Source of the DNA: Uloborus plumipes
Taxonomy: Eukaryota > Arthropoda > Arachnida > Araneae > Uloboridae
Length of the DNA stretch: 64,000 nucleotides
NCBI GenBank assembly: GCA_038373865.1
Contig: JAXGGA010001102.1
Span: 105,312-169,311 of the forward strand
Direction: 5' to 3'
Part shown: one piece after another, positions 36,436-49,109 of the stretch
How positions within the stretch are numbered: position 1 is the first letter of the stretch
Layout of the letters: every line of letters starts with the position of its first letter
Position numbers and translations under genes: made by a program
Notes under the pieces: model-generated
Told to the model about the DNA's origin: nothing
The model's input: the letters and a program-made list of their open reading frames with translations, nothing else
The model's database searches: none

Positions 36436-36774
36436 CTGCAAAAAACGGCTTGTTGTTTTTACAGTATAATACTGGCAGCTGAGGTTCCAATTTGAAACTG
36501 TAACATTCACAGTAATAAACTGTAAAGCTAGCTTCTTACTGTAAAGTTAGAAATTTAGCAGTTTATTGCCGAAAAATTTAGCTGTATTTTTTAAAACAAT
36601 AGTATAATACTGGCAGCAGAGGTTCCAGTTTAAAACTGTAAAATTAGCAACTTTACAATTTATTACTGTAAAATTAACAATTTTACAATTTAGTAGTGTA
36701 AAGTTAGCAATTTACAGTTTATTACTATAAAATTAGCTGTATTGTAATGTAAAAACAACATTCATTTTTTGCAG
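36436..36774. mobile_element. MITE with CTGCAAAAAA ends, copy 2
   Basis: Same terminal repeats and same internal ACTGTAAAAT-type units as 30201-30605, about 65 bp shorter, with one copy of the GCAGAGGTTCCAGTTTAAAA block. The different number of internal units suggests expansion or loss by unequal exchange. Confidence 0.75.
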
Positions 36775-37017
36775 CGGACTTATAATTAAAAAAAAAAAGC
36801 ACCGAAGTTAAGAATTGCATTTATTCATACTTTATATCAGTATATATGAAAGATAATTAAAGAAGAAGTGCTTGCAAGAGCATTTAGTTTTTAAAGTTAG
36901 ATTCAAGTATTTCAGTAGTTTTATTCATTCATTCTTTTTTTTTTTTGCTGAAAGGTGATTTAAAATGTATAACTGCTTTCCATGCTCTATCAATACTTTG
37001 CTTTTCATGGTAATATA

Positions 37018-37668
37018 CAGGGTGTCCACTCCTATCGTGGACCAATAGCTAATTTTTAAACCGTTAGCGATACGCATATAGTTCATTTAGGAAAAATTCT
37101 CCAAATTACGAAAGGAATTTTGGGTCTATTCAATGTTTTTCAAAAAATCAAATTTTGAAAGAGTTACGAAATTTAAATTTTTATACAGCCCCCCAGTCCT
37201 ATCAATCATATTTAGTAAAACATTCTTGACACTGTAACGTTTAAAACTAAAAAAAAATCACTCTTCTACCACAAAAATTGACCGAGTTATGACGTTTTGA
37301 AAAATCAAGATTTTGCATTATTTCATGACGTCATCGAGAGATCACTAAAGGGACCGTATGCGAAATCCTTCAAAATCTTGATTTTTCAAAACGTCATAAC
37401 TCTGTCAATTTTTATGGTAGAACAGTGATTTTTTTTTAGTTTTAAATGTTACAGTATCAAGAATGTTTTACTAAATATGATTGATAGGACTGGGGGGCTG
37501 TATAAAAATTTAAATTTCGTAACTCTTTCAAAATTTGATTTTTTGAAAAACATTGAATAGACCCAAAATTCCTTTCGCAATTTGGAGATTTTTTCCTAAA
37601 TGAACTATATGCGTATCTCTAACAGTTTAGAAATTAGCTATTGGTCCACGATAGGAGTGGACACCCTG
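37018..37668. mobile_element. Palindromic MITE, family A copy 3 (651 bp)
   Basis: Same length, ends (CAGGGTGTCCACTCC) and centre orientation as copy 2, with a few point differences. Flanked by TA at 37016-37017 and 37669-37670. Confidence 0.95.
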
Positions 37669-37670
37669 TA

Positions 37671-40600
37671 TATCCTTTATGTATTGTTGCTTAACATTAC
37701 CTATTATTTACTATATAGCATTTCTATTAGTACAAATACAGCCTGATGTTCCTTAATATTACTGACTAATTATAAACACGTATTATCCGTGAATGTTAAC
37801 ATTTGTAATATCATTCCAATGTAGAATTCCAGTGGATTGCCGAGTGTCTGAACTACGAGATTAGAACTAACAGTTCGCGATCTATGTCTAGTAATAGGCT
37901 CAACGTCATTGCATAAAATAATTAATAGAGGAGTTTATTTTAATTAAGGATTTTTAAATACAGTTATTTCTAGTTGGGGAGGGGGCTCGAATTTTCTTTC
38001 ACAGCCATTTAGTTCTTTGTTTCTCAAAACAGGTAAAACGATGAAAAAAAAAAAGAAACAAAAACCCAAGCAAATAAACTATCTATGAGCTATGCTATTG
38101 AAGTCGTAACAGATGGACAATAGGTTTGAAAAATACTCCTAATAATGATACCAAAGGGGTTGCTTCTGTATTTAATTCAGTGTCCTGATCAGTGAATAAA
38201 ATCCATAGAATTAAAAACACGGAATTTGAAAATCTCAGGTTAAAACCGTTTGCAGTTACGATCACTCTATTTGACTAGTATTTCGTAATAATTACGAAGA
38301 ATAACAAGTTTTTATCTTTGTTCATAACAAGGTAAATGAAAGAAAAAAAACTAGTTTTAATTTTTGAAGCGTATTTGAGCATTTTTATGATAGAAAAGAG
38401 AGACAACGTATATGCAGATCAAGGGCACTGAAAAAGTCCCTTAATTTTATGCTGATCAATATTACACAGCGAATGAATCTGAAGAAAAGTACACAGAAAA
38501 TTTTTTTATTAATTAATTTCGTATTTATTATCACTCGCGTTTATTTTTCCTCTTTCAAAAGACCAGAAAGAGAAAAAAGAAAAGTAAAGAATAAAGATAT
38601 GTCCTTTATGCGTTCAGTTAAAAAATCGTGCTGTTTGTATTCATTAATTCAAACACCAGTTTAACAGGTGTGAAACTGAAATGGTATTTCGTTTAAATTA
38701 TCTTTATTTTACTAATTTTCAGTTTTTACTACTATAGTAGAGTTTGGCAATGGATTTTTTTCTCCTTCTTGAACCATTGAATAAGTACGCTCAATTAGTT
38801 AACAAAGGAAGAATAATACTTGAACCGAAAAAAAAATCAGAAAAGTTAACTATTGTTAAAAAAGGCAACTATTTTTACTAAATATATGAGCAGTGGAACT
38901 TTATTTCTAAAAATACATCTGGAAAAAAAGGCCCTCTGAAACGAAAATGTTTTTAATGAAATAAAAGCTCTTCTTTTAAAAAATCATTTACCATGTTTTA
39001 TCAAAAAATTATATCAAAATAATCTAGTCTTTTGCATTCTTTCAGATACTTTCATGTTTGCCGAACAAAAGCAACGACCTTGTACTTTCATACATGAATG
39101 AGATAATCAAGTTATATGTGTATATGCATAAATTCATTTGTGCAATTATCCAATCCAAACATTAAATAAGAAACTATTAAAATACAAGCCTCTTCAAGCA
39201 TGTATTTTAACGCCTCGAAACAGCTGTTTTCTGAGTTTTTAACTGTTTTTAAACGTGTTTATTTGTACTTTTACACACGCGTTGTCCCATTTTACTTATA
39301 TCTAACTTCTTTGAATTTAAAATAAAAAAGCAGACCACATTAAAACATACGATTGTTTTCCAGTGTAGTGCATGTAACAAAAATGTATATCTCTCGGATA
39401 ATACAGAATAAGAAGTTCACTCAGAAGTAAACGAGACTAATTCCCGTGACTAATAACCAACATTGATTCTCTAGCACTAGCTGGGCCTCTTCAGTTCTCT
39501 CTCACTCTCTAGTTCCCTTGAACTCTTAATTATATTCTGTTTGCCTTCAATGACTGAAACATTAACTGCAAAAATAAGAATGATAATTAAATCAATAAAC
39601 AAACAAATACATTTTTTAAAAATCTTTATCATATTACTTCTCTTTAACTGAAATATTTAATATTTATTAAATATTAAATATTTCAGTTATTATATTTGAT
39701 TTTTTTTTAATTTATTTTCATTTTAGACCGTAAAAATTTCCTTATAATAAAATGTGAAACATTAAACAAAGGACACAACTTATCCTGATTTAAATATTTA
39801 TAAGAGTTTATATTTTTATGGAGACGTAAATTCAGGTTGTGTAACTTAAAATGTAACTCTAAAGTACTTTGATTTAGAAAAGGAAAAATCTTTAACCTTA
39901 AACAAATCTAAAAGCTTTCATCGCAGTTAAATGCAATGATTGTTTACTCACTTCATAATATCTTTATGATTATTTTTTTACCGTACATACATAAATACTC
40001 TAAAAGTAATTTTTAAGACCACTTCGCAAAATATTCCTAACTTTTCTGGGAAACAACTGCTTAAAGATCTATACATTTTTAACATAATTTAATATTCTTT
40101 GAAGAAATTGAAATGCAAGTAATCATTTACACCTTCTTGGACCGTGCAGTGTTTACAACTTCAAGAAACTGTTCATAAAATTTGAATTTTTAGTCAGAAT
40201 TTCTCTTTGAACTTTGAGTTTTAGATGTGTAATAAAACAATTTATTTACGTCTTAAGCAAAAAGAAAACATTTGACGCGCTTTTTAGGAAGAAATATCTC
40301 ACACACAAGGCACACTAAAGTAGAAAAATTAAAGTCAAGCATTAAAACTACGTGTTTTCATCACGGTAAACAAATATGTGTCTTTAAATGAAAATATGAG
40401 GCTTAGAGTTCTATAGTTTGTAAAACTTTGCATTTATTAACAGTATAAAAAGCAATGTTTTTTACTTTTCTTCAGATGTTTCATTTGTTTATGTCTACTA
40501 CTTGCTCCTTGTTGTAGCGTTTTGATGTTAAAAAGAAAATGAGAAAAAATACTTATATATATTTTTTTTTTTACTTTTATTCATTTCATTTTTCTCATGT

Positions 40601-41003
40601 ATTTCTGAAAAAAAATTAAAATGTCGTTGTGAATTATTGAGATACAATGCAACAAGTTTTAAATTCAGTAGTGCCTGTATTAGTGCATCAGTACATCTGG
40701 TTTCAAAAGACTCTTGAGCTTCTGTGTCTTCAAAGCTTGTATAGGTCAAAGTACTCATAATTATGTGTCAAGATGCTTCTTTAGTATTATAGCATGTCAA
40801 GATATTTCTCGCCAATAGCAACTCGGGTATTATTCCGATTTTTGACTTTGTAACAATTATTTGACTTTGTAACAATTGTTAACAACAATTATATTACTTT
40901 GTAACAATGTATACTTTGTAACAATTTATCGATACGCTAAGCACAAAAATCAGCATTTTTTTTATCAATATTGAATTATGGTCATTATGTGATTTTTGTA
41001 ATA
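37671..41003. other. AT-rich sequence, no gene recognised
   Basis: Contains the palindrome at 39645-39689 and four short CTTTGTAACAAT repeats near 40850-40930. A minus-strand 76-codon frame at 40528-40758 includes an acceptor-like T-tract ending in CAG but no recognisable domain. Confidence 0.4.
39645..39689. repeat. Perfect palindrome with 22-bp arms
   Basis: TAACTGAAATATTTAATATT... is followed, after one base, by its exact reverse complement. AT-rich, but exact pairing over 22 bp with internal GC pairs is unlikely by chance. Confidence 0.8.
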
Positions 41004-41560
41004 CTAGGGGGCTATTGCCCCCTGCTCGCTTACGCTCGCCAACCCCCGGAAATGCTTACGCAGTTCCTTCGGATTGTTTCGCCATCGGGGCTCGCTACGC
41101 TCGCTCGCCGGCTACAACAATATTTATCTAGCTTTATTTGCATTTAAAAAGGAGTATTTTTTTCCAATATGAACATTTTAAGAAACATTTTTTATTTTCA
41201 TACATTTAAAAAGGATAATTGCTTTTGCATGCAACTTGTGCATTAGATTAAGAAGCATAAGTGTGCAACTCTATCTTTTTTTGAAATTCGTACGCAAGGT
41301 TTTCTACTAAACTTCAACCGTAATAAAATTTTTATTTGCGGATGGCGGGACATGTTTCACAATTAAGATTTTCCAATAAATTTATTTTCGTTCAAGTCTA
41401 CGTAGGATACCATAATGTATACAAAAAAAAAGGGTTGAAAAAAAAAACAATATTACTGGTTGCAGTAAAAGGGGAACTTGATTTTCTATAAAAAGGTTTT
41501 CGCAGTAATATTAGCCTAGCAAGGGATTTAAAGATTAAATAGAGAAGAAGAAAACCATAA

Positions 41561-41919
41561 GACTTCTCCATACACACAATTGTAAATTTCTGAGTTTTGA
41601 AATACAACAGAGATAGAATCAAATGATCTGACCCTTCAAAGACCTACATATAACTGTCCATGACTGAAAACTGGTTTTGTCAAATCTAAGCAAATTTTAT
41701 CAAAAGTTTGACCCTGTGATTTATTTATAGTCATTCCTTTTCATTAGCAAGGGTACGCATGTTCTGATTTACTTTCATAATATAAAAATTAGACCAAAGT
41801 CCGTGGTTTTTAATGCAGCTTGAGACTGCTAAAGATCGGGAACCCCTTGAAATAACTGCGAGCAAAACGAATAATGTGGGCATTGTACTTTTTAGATAAC
41901 CACTGATTATATGGTTCAA
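41561..41919 (-). pseudogene. Helitron PIF1-type helicase, C-terminal pieces
   Basis: Two adjacent pieces in different frames. The first (41731-41919) reads SRGSRSLAVSSCIKNHGLWS and then [10 protein letters not shown], matching the region just after the Walker B motif of Helitron helicases. The second (41561-41734) reads [20 protein letters not shown] then GQLYVGL, a TGA, and RVRSFD: helicase motifs V/VI with one stop. About 150-200 residues normally separate these pieces, so an internal deletion joined them. The Walker A and B region upstream is also missing. Confidence 0.82.
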
Positions 41920-41938
41920 TCCATCAATTATTTATTAC

Positions 41939-42367
41939 TTATTTACCAACCCTTACTGGTTCTGTACAACGCCTTTTGTTAATGGGATAACCATTCACAT
42001 TTTTCTCAGTCTCCTCTCTGAATTGTTTTGGGAACTGTTTTGAACTCAACTCAACCCTTAAATATTTTTGATTCAAGCGGATGTAGTTCAAGCGAGAACG
42101 TTCCGTTTTAACATATGCATCTACTACATACTTCTGATATAAGTTACCACTGCTATGCAAAAGACTGAAACCAAAACGAACTGATAGCCTATGAGCATAA
42201 AAAGTGCAGGTGAGTGACTCGATTTCTTTTAGCAGAACTTATCTCCTCAATATGCGTCAACTCACTGGACCAACCTGGTTCCCCTCTAGGAAAGAGCAAT
42301 GGGTAAACCATTGGATGCATTGATTCATAGGAGATATATTTTTGCATCCCTCTCCAATTGGATAAAT
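41939..42367 (-). pseudogene. Helitron protein, middle part
   Basis: The minus strand carries MHPMVYPLLFPRGEPGW, then after a frame change NRVTHLHF, then GNLYQKYVVDAYVKTERSRL and NYIRLNQKYLRVEL. These are conserved blocks between the N-terminal domain and the helicase of Helitron proteins. Frame changes and stops separate them. The Tc1 insertion begins at about 42368, and some Helitron sequence next to it appears to be lost. Confidence 0.8.
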
Positions 42368-43571
42368 AGTCATGGGATACCTCTTAATATCGTATCGGCC
42401 CTCCTTTTGCCCGGCGAAGTGCAACAACTCGACGTGGCATGGACTCAACAAGTCGTTGGAAGTCTTCTGCAGGAATATTGAGCCATGCTGTCTCGATAGA
42501 CGTCCATAATTGTGAAAGCGTTGATGGGGCAGGATTTTTGGCACGAACAGACCTCTCGATGGTGTCCCATAAATGCTCAATGGGATTCATGTCGGGCGAT
42601 CTAGGTGGCCAAATCATTCGTTGGAATTGTCCAGAATTTTCTTCAAACCAATTGCGAACAGTTGTGGCCCGGTGACATGGCGCATTGTCATCCATAAAAA
42701 TCCCATCGTTGTTTGGGTACATGAAGTCCATGAATGGCTGCAAGTGATCTCCAAGTAGCTGCACATAAGCATTTCCAGTCAATGTTCGGTCCAGTCGCAC
42801 TAGAGGACCAAGTCCATGCCATGAAAAAACATGCCCACACCATTACGGAGCCACCACCAGCTTGAACAGTGCCTTGCTGACAGTTTGGGTCCATGGCTTC
42901 GTGGGGTCTGCGCCACACTCGAACCCTACCATCGGCTCTTACCAGCTGAAATCGTGACTCATCGGACCAGGCCACGGTTTTCCATTCATCTAGGGACCAA
43001 CCGATATGCTCACGTGCCCACGAGAGTCGCTGCAAGCGATGTCGTTCTGTCAGTAAAGGCACTCGAGTCGGTCTTCTGCTGGAATAGCCCAAGAAATCCA
43101 AATTTCTCCGCACAGTTCTAGCAGACACGTCCATTGTACGTCCCACATTGATTTCTACGGTGATTTGACGCAGTGTTGCTTGTCTGTTAGAATTTACGAC
43201 TCTTTGCAGACGTCGCCGGTCTCGATCTTTAAGTGCAGGCGGTCGACCACTGCGCTGTCCATGGTGGGATGTTATGCCTGAAATTTCATACTCTCGGCAC
43301 ACTCTTGACACAGTGGATCTGGGAATGTTGAATTCTCTAACGATTTCCGAAATGGCATGACCCATGCGTCTAGCTCCAACTAACATTCCGCGTTCAAAGT
43401 CTGTTAATTCACGTCGTGCGGTCATCATCACGTTAAAACCTCTTCACATGAATAACTTGAACAGAAATGAAAGCTCTGTAAAAGCACTGCGCATTTATAC
43501 CTGTTCTATGCGATGCTACTGCCATCTGAAAATTTGCATATTGCTATCCCATGACTTTTGTCACTTCAGTG
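42368..43571 (-). mobile_element. Tc1-like transposon inserted in the Helitron
   Basis: The right end, read on the minus strand, begins CACTGAAGTGACAAAAGTCA and is followed by TA. The matching left end is damaged: only AGTCATGGGATA survives from 42368, so roughly 15 terminal bases are missing. The transposase is on the minus strand. Because Helitron sequence continues on both sides, the Tc1 element arrived later. Confidence 0.88.
42384..43431 (-). pseudogene. Tc1-like transposase, frameshifted
   Basis: The frame from ATG near 43431 (MMMTARRELTDFERGMLVGA) carries the helix-turn-helix (HAISEIVREFNIPRSTVSRV) and the first catalytic Asp in WSDESRF. Near 42824-42829 a run of six A (six T on the coding strand) has one base too many; after it the protein continues in another frame (42384-42800) with the second Asp in FMDDNAPCHRA and the Glu in MNPIEHLWD, ending GGPIRY. 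I count 36 residues between the second Asp and the Glu. One homopolymer indel is the only clear defect in about 345 codons, so the copy is fairly young, but the damaged left terminal repeat makes it immobile. Confidence 0.9.
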
Positions 43572-43573
43572 TA

Positions 43574-44072
43574 TAACGCCGCATATCCAAGTCGGGACGT
43601 TCTATAAATATCATTTTGACATTTAGAGTAGGATTTGAATTAATTGATGCATTTGCAAATAGGATTCCACAAATGGGTTTAATGTGCGGAGGAAGATATC
43701 TAAAACCCCAATCACAGAACGGAGGCAGGTTGGATTATTCTCCAAACGAATTGTATTCGCTTCAGAGGCATCAAAAATATACAGTTGCCCATAGCCAGGT
43801 TTAAATTTGGCATTCGAGTAAAGTGGAGCAACTCTGTGATAAATCTAGCCGTGAATTCTAAAACAATACGGGCCATTGCCAGGGGTTGTTTTTACTTCAG
43901 CTCCCATTGAAGCGAAAGCGAATGCTGCACTATACTCCCTTATGCGCTGTCCATAGTTTTTGTCCGCTATTGAATTGGTAGAGAGCAATTCTTTTAATAC
44001 ATCGGGGAGTTTCCCCCAAGTGTGGTAAATCGAAACCGACGCAACTAGAAGCCGCAGAAGTCTTTCGCGCAT
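43574..44072 (-). pseudogene. Helitron-like N-terminal domain
   Basis: The minus strand reads LPDVLKELLSTNS, REYSAAFAFASMGAEVKTTP, GPYCFRIHG, a stop, then IYHRVAPLYSNAKFKPGYGQ and LYIFDASEA, followed by frame-shifted pieces ending near FIERPDLDMRRY at the Tc1 boundary. This order is that of the Helitron-like domain that precedes the Rep nuclease. The HUH nuclease motifs themselves are not seen and were probably lost with the deletion at the Tc1 left side. Confidence 0.8.
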
Positions 44073-44245
44073 GTCTCGTTACGTCACCAATAGTCAATCT
44101 TTGATCTACTAAGCGCGGAAATTTGAATGGGGTTTACCAGTGAACGAGTTGCTTTTTGCTCGCAATGTGTTGTTTCGTAACCGGTTGTTTGGAGTTGGTT
44201 ATAAGTTATGAATATTTTGTTTAGATAATATTGTTGAATTTGTAC

Positions 44246-44323
44246 ATGCTTCATCCTTGTTATGTACCGGGAGGCACAGGAAACTACAAAAAGAATGGAA
44301 TTGCTCTAAGTGTTTTCGGTTTC
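44246..44323 (+). pseudogene. Possible THAP-domain fragment
   Basis: From ATG 44246 the plus strand reads MLHPCYVPGGTGNYKKNG then IALSVFGF. THAP fingers commonly start with CxVPGC followed by a Gly-Asn-Tyr segment and VSVFxFPKD. Here the second Cys is Gly and the match stops after VFGF, where an intron-like T/G-rich stretch begins. Similarity is short, so this is tentative. Confidence 0.35.
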
Positions 44324-47300
44324 TTTGTGTGTGTTCTTTGTATGATCACTTGCAGGCTTCACAAATCATTGCTTTGTATTTTTATTTCTAAGAAGCATTT
44401 ACCAGTACACTGTGAATATTGTGCAGTTCGTCATTGTTGGAATAGAATTTTACTTTTTTATCTCACTGAAGCACTACTGTAATTAGTGGTGGTGGTGGGG
44501 GGGGGGGCAGTTCCTGATTTTATTCATTTACTTTTTATTTATTTATTTATTTTGTTATTTAATTATTTAATTATTTTTTTACCTTAAAAATAATGTTAAT
44601 GTAATGTGAATTGGTTTCAAACCACCTTTTCCGCCTTCGTTACCAAGTCAACGGATCGTTGCCAACGGAAAGAAAGAAATGAAAGCTCATTTTGTGCCAC
44701 GCAGAAGCGTTTTAGATTAAAAAGATAGTTTGTCTTAATACAATGTCTAACGGTAGTTTGTCAATGGGATTTTTTTTTTAATTATGAAAAAGTTACATCT
44801 GAATCAAGTAAGTGGAATTGTAAATGAATCTAATTTAGTTTTCTTAATTATTTTTGATATTTAGTAGACAGACTGTACTGGATAGATTGTTGTGTTTACT
44901 CATAACATGGAGTCATTCACGAATCTGAACGTTTTAAAGCTAGTTTTTGTAGATTTTACAAATTGCAATTTCATAAGTTGAAGGCCGTAAATGATAAATA
45001 CGTAATCTTAATTTTATTTATTTATTTAAAAAATTAAATAAAATTACGTTTCTATATCAAAAAGCAAGTAAGTGTCAAATTTTGAAAGGAAAAACCTTTA
45101 CTATGTTTTGAAAAAATTACACTTTTTACTATGTTTAAAAAAAAAAAACACTTGCCATGATCCCTTCAGAGAAGAACAAAAATATTGGTAAATATCTGTC
45201 TTTTGATCAAGTTTTCGAGTAGTGTCGCAAGTCAAACTTAAATTTCTGGTGCATTTAAAGCCTTGAGAATCAAAGTAAAAATATTTTTATGATTTGATAT
45301 TTATTGCTAAAAGAATATGTTGTACAAGGTTTATAGCAGAATCAAAAAATATCATATCAAAAGTATTATATCATGTGTCGATTTTGAGTCAGTGTGTTAT
45401 TTCGTGTACAGAAATTGAAGAGTATATATGAAATATCTAGAAGCTAAGGGATGTAAGTGCGAAAAATAAAGATCCAGTGATAACTTGTAATAATGGTAGA
45501 AAAATCTATTTTCTCTTTTGGAACAAGACATGATGCTAGTTCATACAGTTGGTGCTGCTATGAAGTGAGGTAGAGAAAATAAATTCAATGAAAGCCTACA
45601 TAGGGTTGGAACTTTTGACCCCTTTTACTCAAAATTTAATAAAGTTCACTTGCAACCATTTGTTTCTCACTGCCTCATATTTATTCAGAAATATTTGACT
45701 CATGATGCAGTTGTTTTTTCTTATATGAATTCAGCTTTAAATGAAGGCTATTTATGGCTCAGATTTCAGGTTTAAATATAGTACAATTTAGACTTTAAAT
45801 TCAAACTAAAAAATCCGTATAAATAAATACAGGACAAATGTTTCAAAGCATGAAAGTGTTATTGAATCTTAATGAACCTTGTAAGTATGAAAGTTAGAGT
45901 TAAAAGTTTCGTTATTTTTTAATCATATCATGCATCATCCAGGAAAAATTAACTTAAAGTAATCTTGGATGTTTCAAAAGCAAATTGTTTAGTGATTGAA
46001 TTTTTTGAAAGACAAAACTGAAATCTAAATTGGAAGATTAACAAAAGTCACTTGCTTAATGTATTTACACATGTCAAAGAGTCAAATACCACCTTTTAAT
46101 TGGATATTTAAATGCCTTCAACATTAACCAGCTTGTTCCACTGAAAATCTAATGCTTAAGTTAATGGTGATCTAAATGTTATTCGCAAGCAATTTATTCA
46201 AATCATCGGGCTCTACAGAAACATTTACATTCTCAAACACAATTAGGTTTGTTTTAGTTATCTTCGTCATGATAATTTAATTTTGTTACACGTTTACAAC
46301 AAAGGCTAAAAGAATGAATTAAGAAACTGCAATGGGGTAGAGAAAAACTTAACAAGATATGTAATTACTGAAGAATGCTTCTGTAATTTGATAAGCTGTA
46401 ATATAGAACGCTTGTATGATAAATCAAGAATTATTAGTTTTATTTTTTTCAAATTTTGCTAATATTTATTTCGGAAGAAATAAACCACTTTCATTTACTT
46501 TGTATTTCAAAGAATATTTTCACACATCTCAAAGCCTTTTACTTACATGCATGATAATACGCTTCCGGATACTTGTATTTATTATTTGTTATTTTTTACA
46601 GCATGGTACATTTGGTACAAATAATAAAGATTCAAGTCCCCTTAAAAAATTTAAACGTCTCAAAGTCTCAATTCGTAAATAGCAGGAAAGTTTAAAATTT
46701 TTACTAAATCTGCCTCATTGCTCAGAAACTTTCTTTCAGAAATATTCAAAAGGTATAGAAAAATATACAAAACTCATTTTAAGGTTTTCGAAGTTTTGAA
46801 TTTTTAAGAATGAATTCTGATTCGAATTTTACCTAGAATTCAAAATTTCTTCTCAAAACAACTTAATACTTAGACTACTTACAACTTGAAATAAGAACGT
46901 ACTCGCTTTATATCCACCGTTTTTGACAGAAAATTAGTGAAATTCGGATTTTCGGGTAGAAAATTTTCTAGTTCAATTCCAACGGGAATAGTGCTCGATG
47001 CTTTTCAACGTAACATTACCTTTATTTTATAGTCTCAGTACTCGCTTTGCCATTTAACATTGCTCTACGAAATACACCAGGCAGGCTGTGCTGGAAGAAA
47101 AAAACAACTTCTATAATATGTCTTGTGCCGCAGCTGTTATAAAATTTATTTTAAATTTCTACGTGTTTTTACGTTTAAATGTTTTGAAGCTCTGTTTCTA
47201 AAGTGAGCTTTTCATTTGAAGGTATTTTAAGTTACAACTCTTAAATACCTTATTCATTATTAATAAATGCTAATCTTTGCACTGAAGGTACTGAAAAATA

Positions 47301-49079
47301 ATGAGAAGCACAAGCTTACAAAATATGTTGCAGACACGCCTATAACACCAGAAGGACTATTTCAGTATTTAAAAAAGTACATTGTTGTGTACTAGCAACG
47401 TATTTTTGTTCAAAGCCCTTTGAAAGAGGTTATCCAGTCCACCTTTATGGTCATTTAAATTTCGCAAGATATACTACGCGTATAATATTGTTGTGCCAAT
47501 GAATATTTGTCCAGGAGACATAGGGTAAATGACTAAACATGAGCACGGTTATGTTTTTTTTTTTTTTCAAATTTGGTTTGGTGTTGAATCGGGAGGTTGC
47601 AGTTTTAGTTTATGGAAAATGCTAATTTTCACGGCGTTAGAAATTGCAGTTTTACAGCTGTGAAAATGTCAATAATTTTCACTATGATCTACATATTTTT
47701 GACTTAAATTGATGACACTGATTAGACCTACTATGGAAAGAAACTGATCAATCTTTTTAAGAAATACTCAAAAAAAAGTGTTAGACAATATTAAAACTTA
47801 TTTTTTCCTATAATATAATCAAATATAAAGTACCTTAACTTACCTCTACGAACAGCATTAAAACTAAAATAAAGATAACTGGTAAATCGCTTTGAAATGT
47901 TCGTCTGAACAACAACAAAGTTAACTAATAAATGAAATAAATAACTCTTTTACTGTTGCAATTTTATTTATCATTTGTACAATTTAGCTTATTTTTAATC
48001 ATCAATCTTAAAAACTAATTTCAAAAATTGGCCAAAAAATATTTATAATCAAATGTGCCCATAATTAAAATACTTACTTTAAATTGATTATGCACATATT
48101 AGCTTGATATGATCTTAAATATCTCAAATAATGGCAAAAATATGTTCATAGCAAGTTCTCATTAGCTCCTAGTGAACTGAATTCGCGGTTTATTTTAGTT
48201 CATTGTAATGGGATTTCACTGTATTGTATATTTACTTTAAATTTTTCATGCTGTTTTTAGTTGGCTAATGATTCTCCAGTTTAATCCATTCTCAAAACAA
48301 TAAGTGACCTCTCAATCTAAAGCTAAATTATGCACCCTAAGTAATAAACATCTATTTAAAGACCAATGTGTTTACAGCAGTTTAGATTTCTCAGTTTACA
48401 TCAAAATAATGTTTCAAAGCTGGTTATTGGGAAAACAAGCAGTTACTGATTTGAGCAGCAATAAATCTATTCTATCTCTGCGCGATGAAGTCTTCAGAAG
48501 GACATGAATTAGGGTAATGCATTGCCTTTTGAGTTATGTTTCCCTGGGGAGATTTATTTATCAACAACACAATCTGTTGTTGTCTTAGATTATTCTGAAG
48601 TACAAATGGGAGATATTACTTATGAGCGTGAAGTTTATGATCACTAAATGCTCTGGGGATATTGATGGGGTATATTTAGGCACTAGTATCGATATCTACT
48701 ACTGTAATGAATAACACAAAAGTGGCCATGCGAAACATTAAGATGTATATACTACTGAGTTGGTGGTGTTGCCCTAAATTGAATAATGTCTTTCTGGGAA
48801 ATAAGCAAACAGTAAAAATCCATCTGAGTTTACCTTAGTAGGTAAACACGTCAATTATTTTTACACAGTGACTCGCGAATGGAAATTTCTTGCGCAAATC
48901 ATGACCTGTATGCAATACACCACAAACTCGTTTATTCCATCCATGGACTATATCCCATAGGACCATTCATGACCTATATCACAATTTTGATTTTGTACGC
49001 AATGGTTTTTTAAGGGTCGAATGAAAATTACAATGACGGATTTAAAAATTGACGACAGACAAACTTCAGAAGAGTTGTT
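44324..49079. other. AT-rich sequence, no gene recognised
   Basis: Contains a G-run at 44495-44508, the dispersed repeat copy at 45446-45612 and a nearly palindromic AT block at 44999-45050. Frames at 46416-46682 and 48304-48507 have no recognisable features. Confidence 0.4.
45446..45612 (+). repeat. Dispersed repeat, copy 2 (partner 16687-16860)
   Basis: Shares GTAAGTGC near the start, TTTTGGAACAAGA, GTTGGTGCTGCTATGAAG and TCAATGAAAGCCTACATAGG with the copy at 16687-16860 in the same order. Family unknown. Confidence 0.5.
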
Positions 49080-49109
49080 TATGACAAAATTAAAATGAAA
49101 TATGAGCAT

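Larger units (their letters stand above)
41004..44072 (-). mobile_element. Helitron relic (5' end not found), interrupted by a Tc1 element
   Basis: The minus-strand 3' terminus reads AGGGGGCAATAGCCCCCTAG then T: a hairpin followed by CTAG with T beyond, as at Helitron 3' ends. Going upstream on the same strand are pieces of the Helitron protein in correct order: helicase C-terminal motifs (41561-41919), the middle part (41939-42367) and the N-terminal Helitron-like domain (43574-44072). Rolling-circle replication by the Rep/helicase fusion is the family role. Here stops, frameshifts and large internal deletions abolish it. The GC-rich 41004-41115 segment contains several GCTCGCTTACGCTCGCC-type inverted repeats. 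Confidence 0.85.

Noticed and set aside
40528..40758. Minus-strand frame with an internal T-tract plus CAG resembling an exon boundary
   Set aside because: No recognisable protein and the frame ends in Lys/Phe-rich simple sequence; too weak to call an exon.
41004..41115. GC-rich repeats with GCTCGC motifs, first considered as a CRISPR-like array or CpG island
   Set aside because: No regular spacer structure, and the position at the end of Helitron protein remnants with a hairpin and CTAG fits a Helitron 3' terminus.
46416..46682. 88-codon plus-strand frame
   Set aside because: No motif; base composition explains its length.
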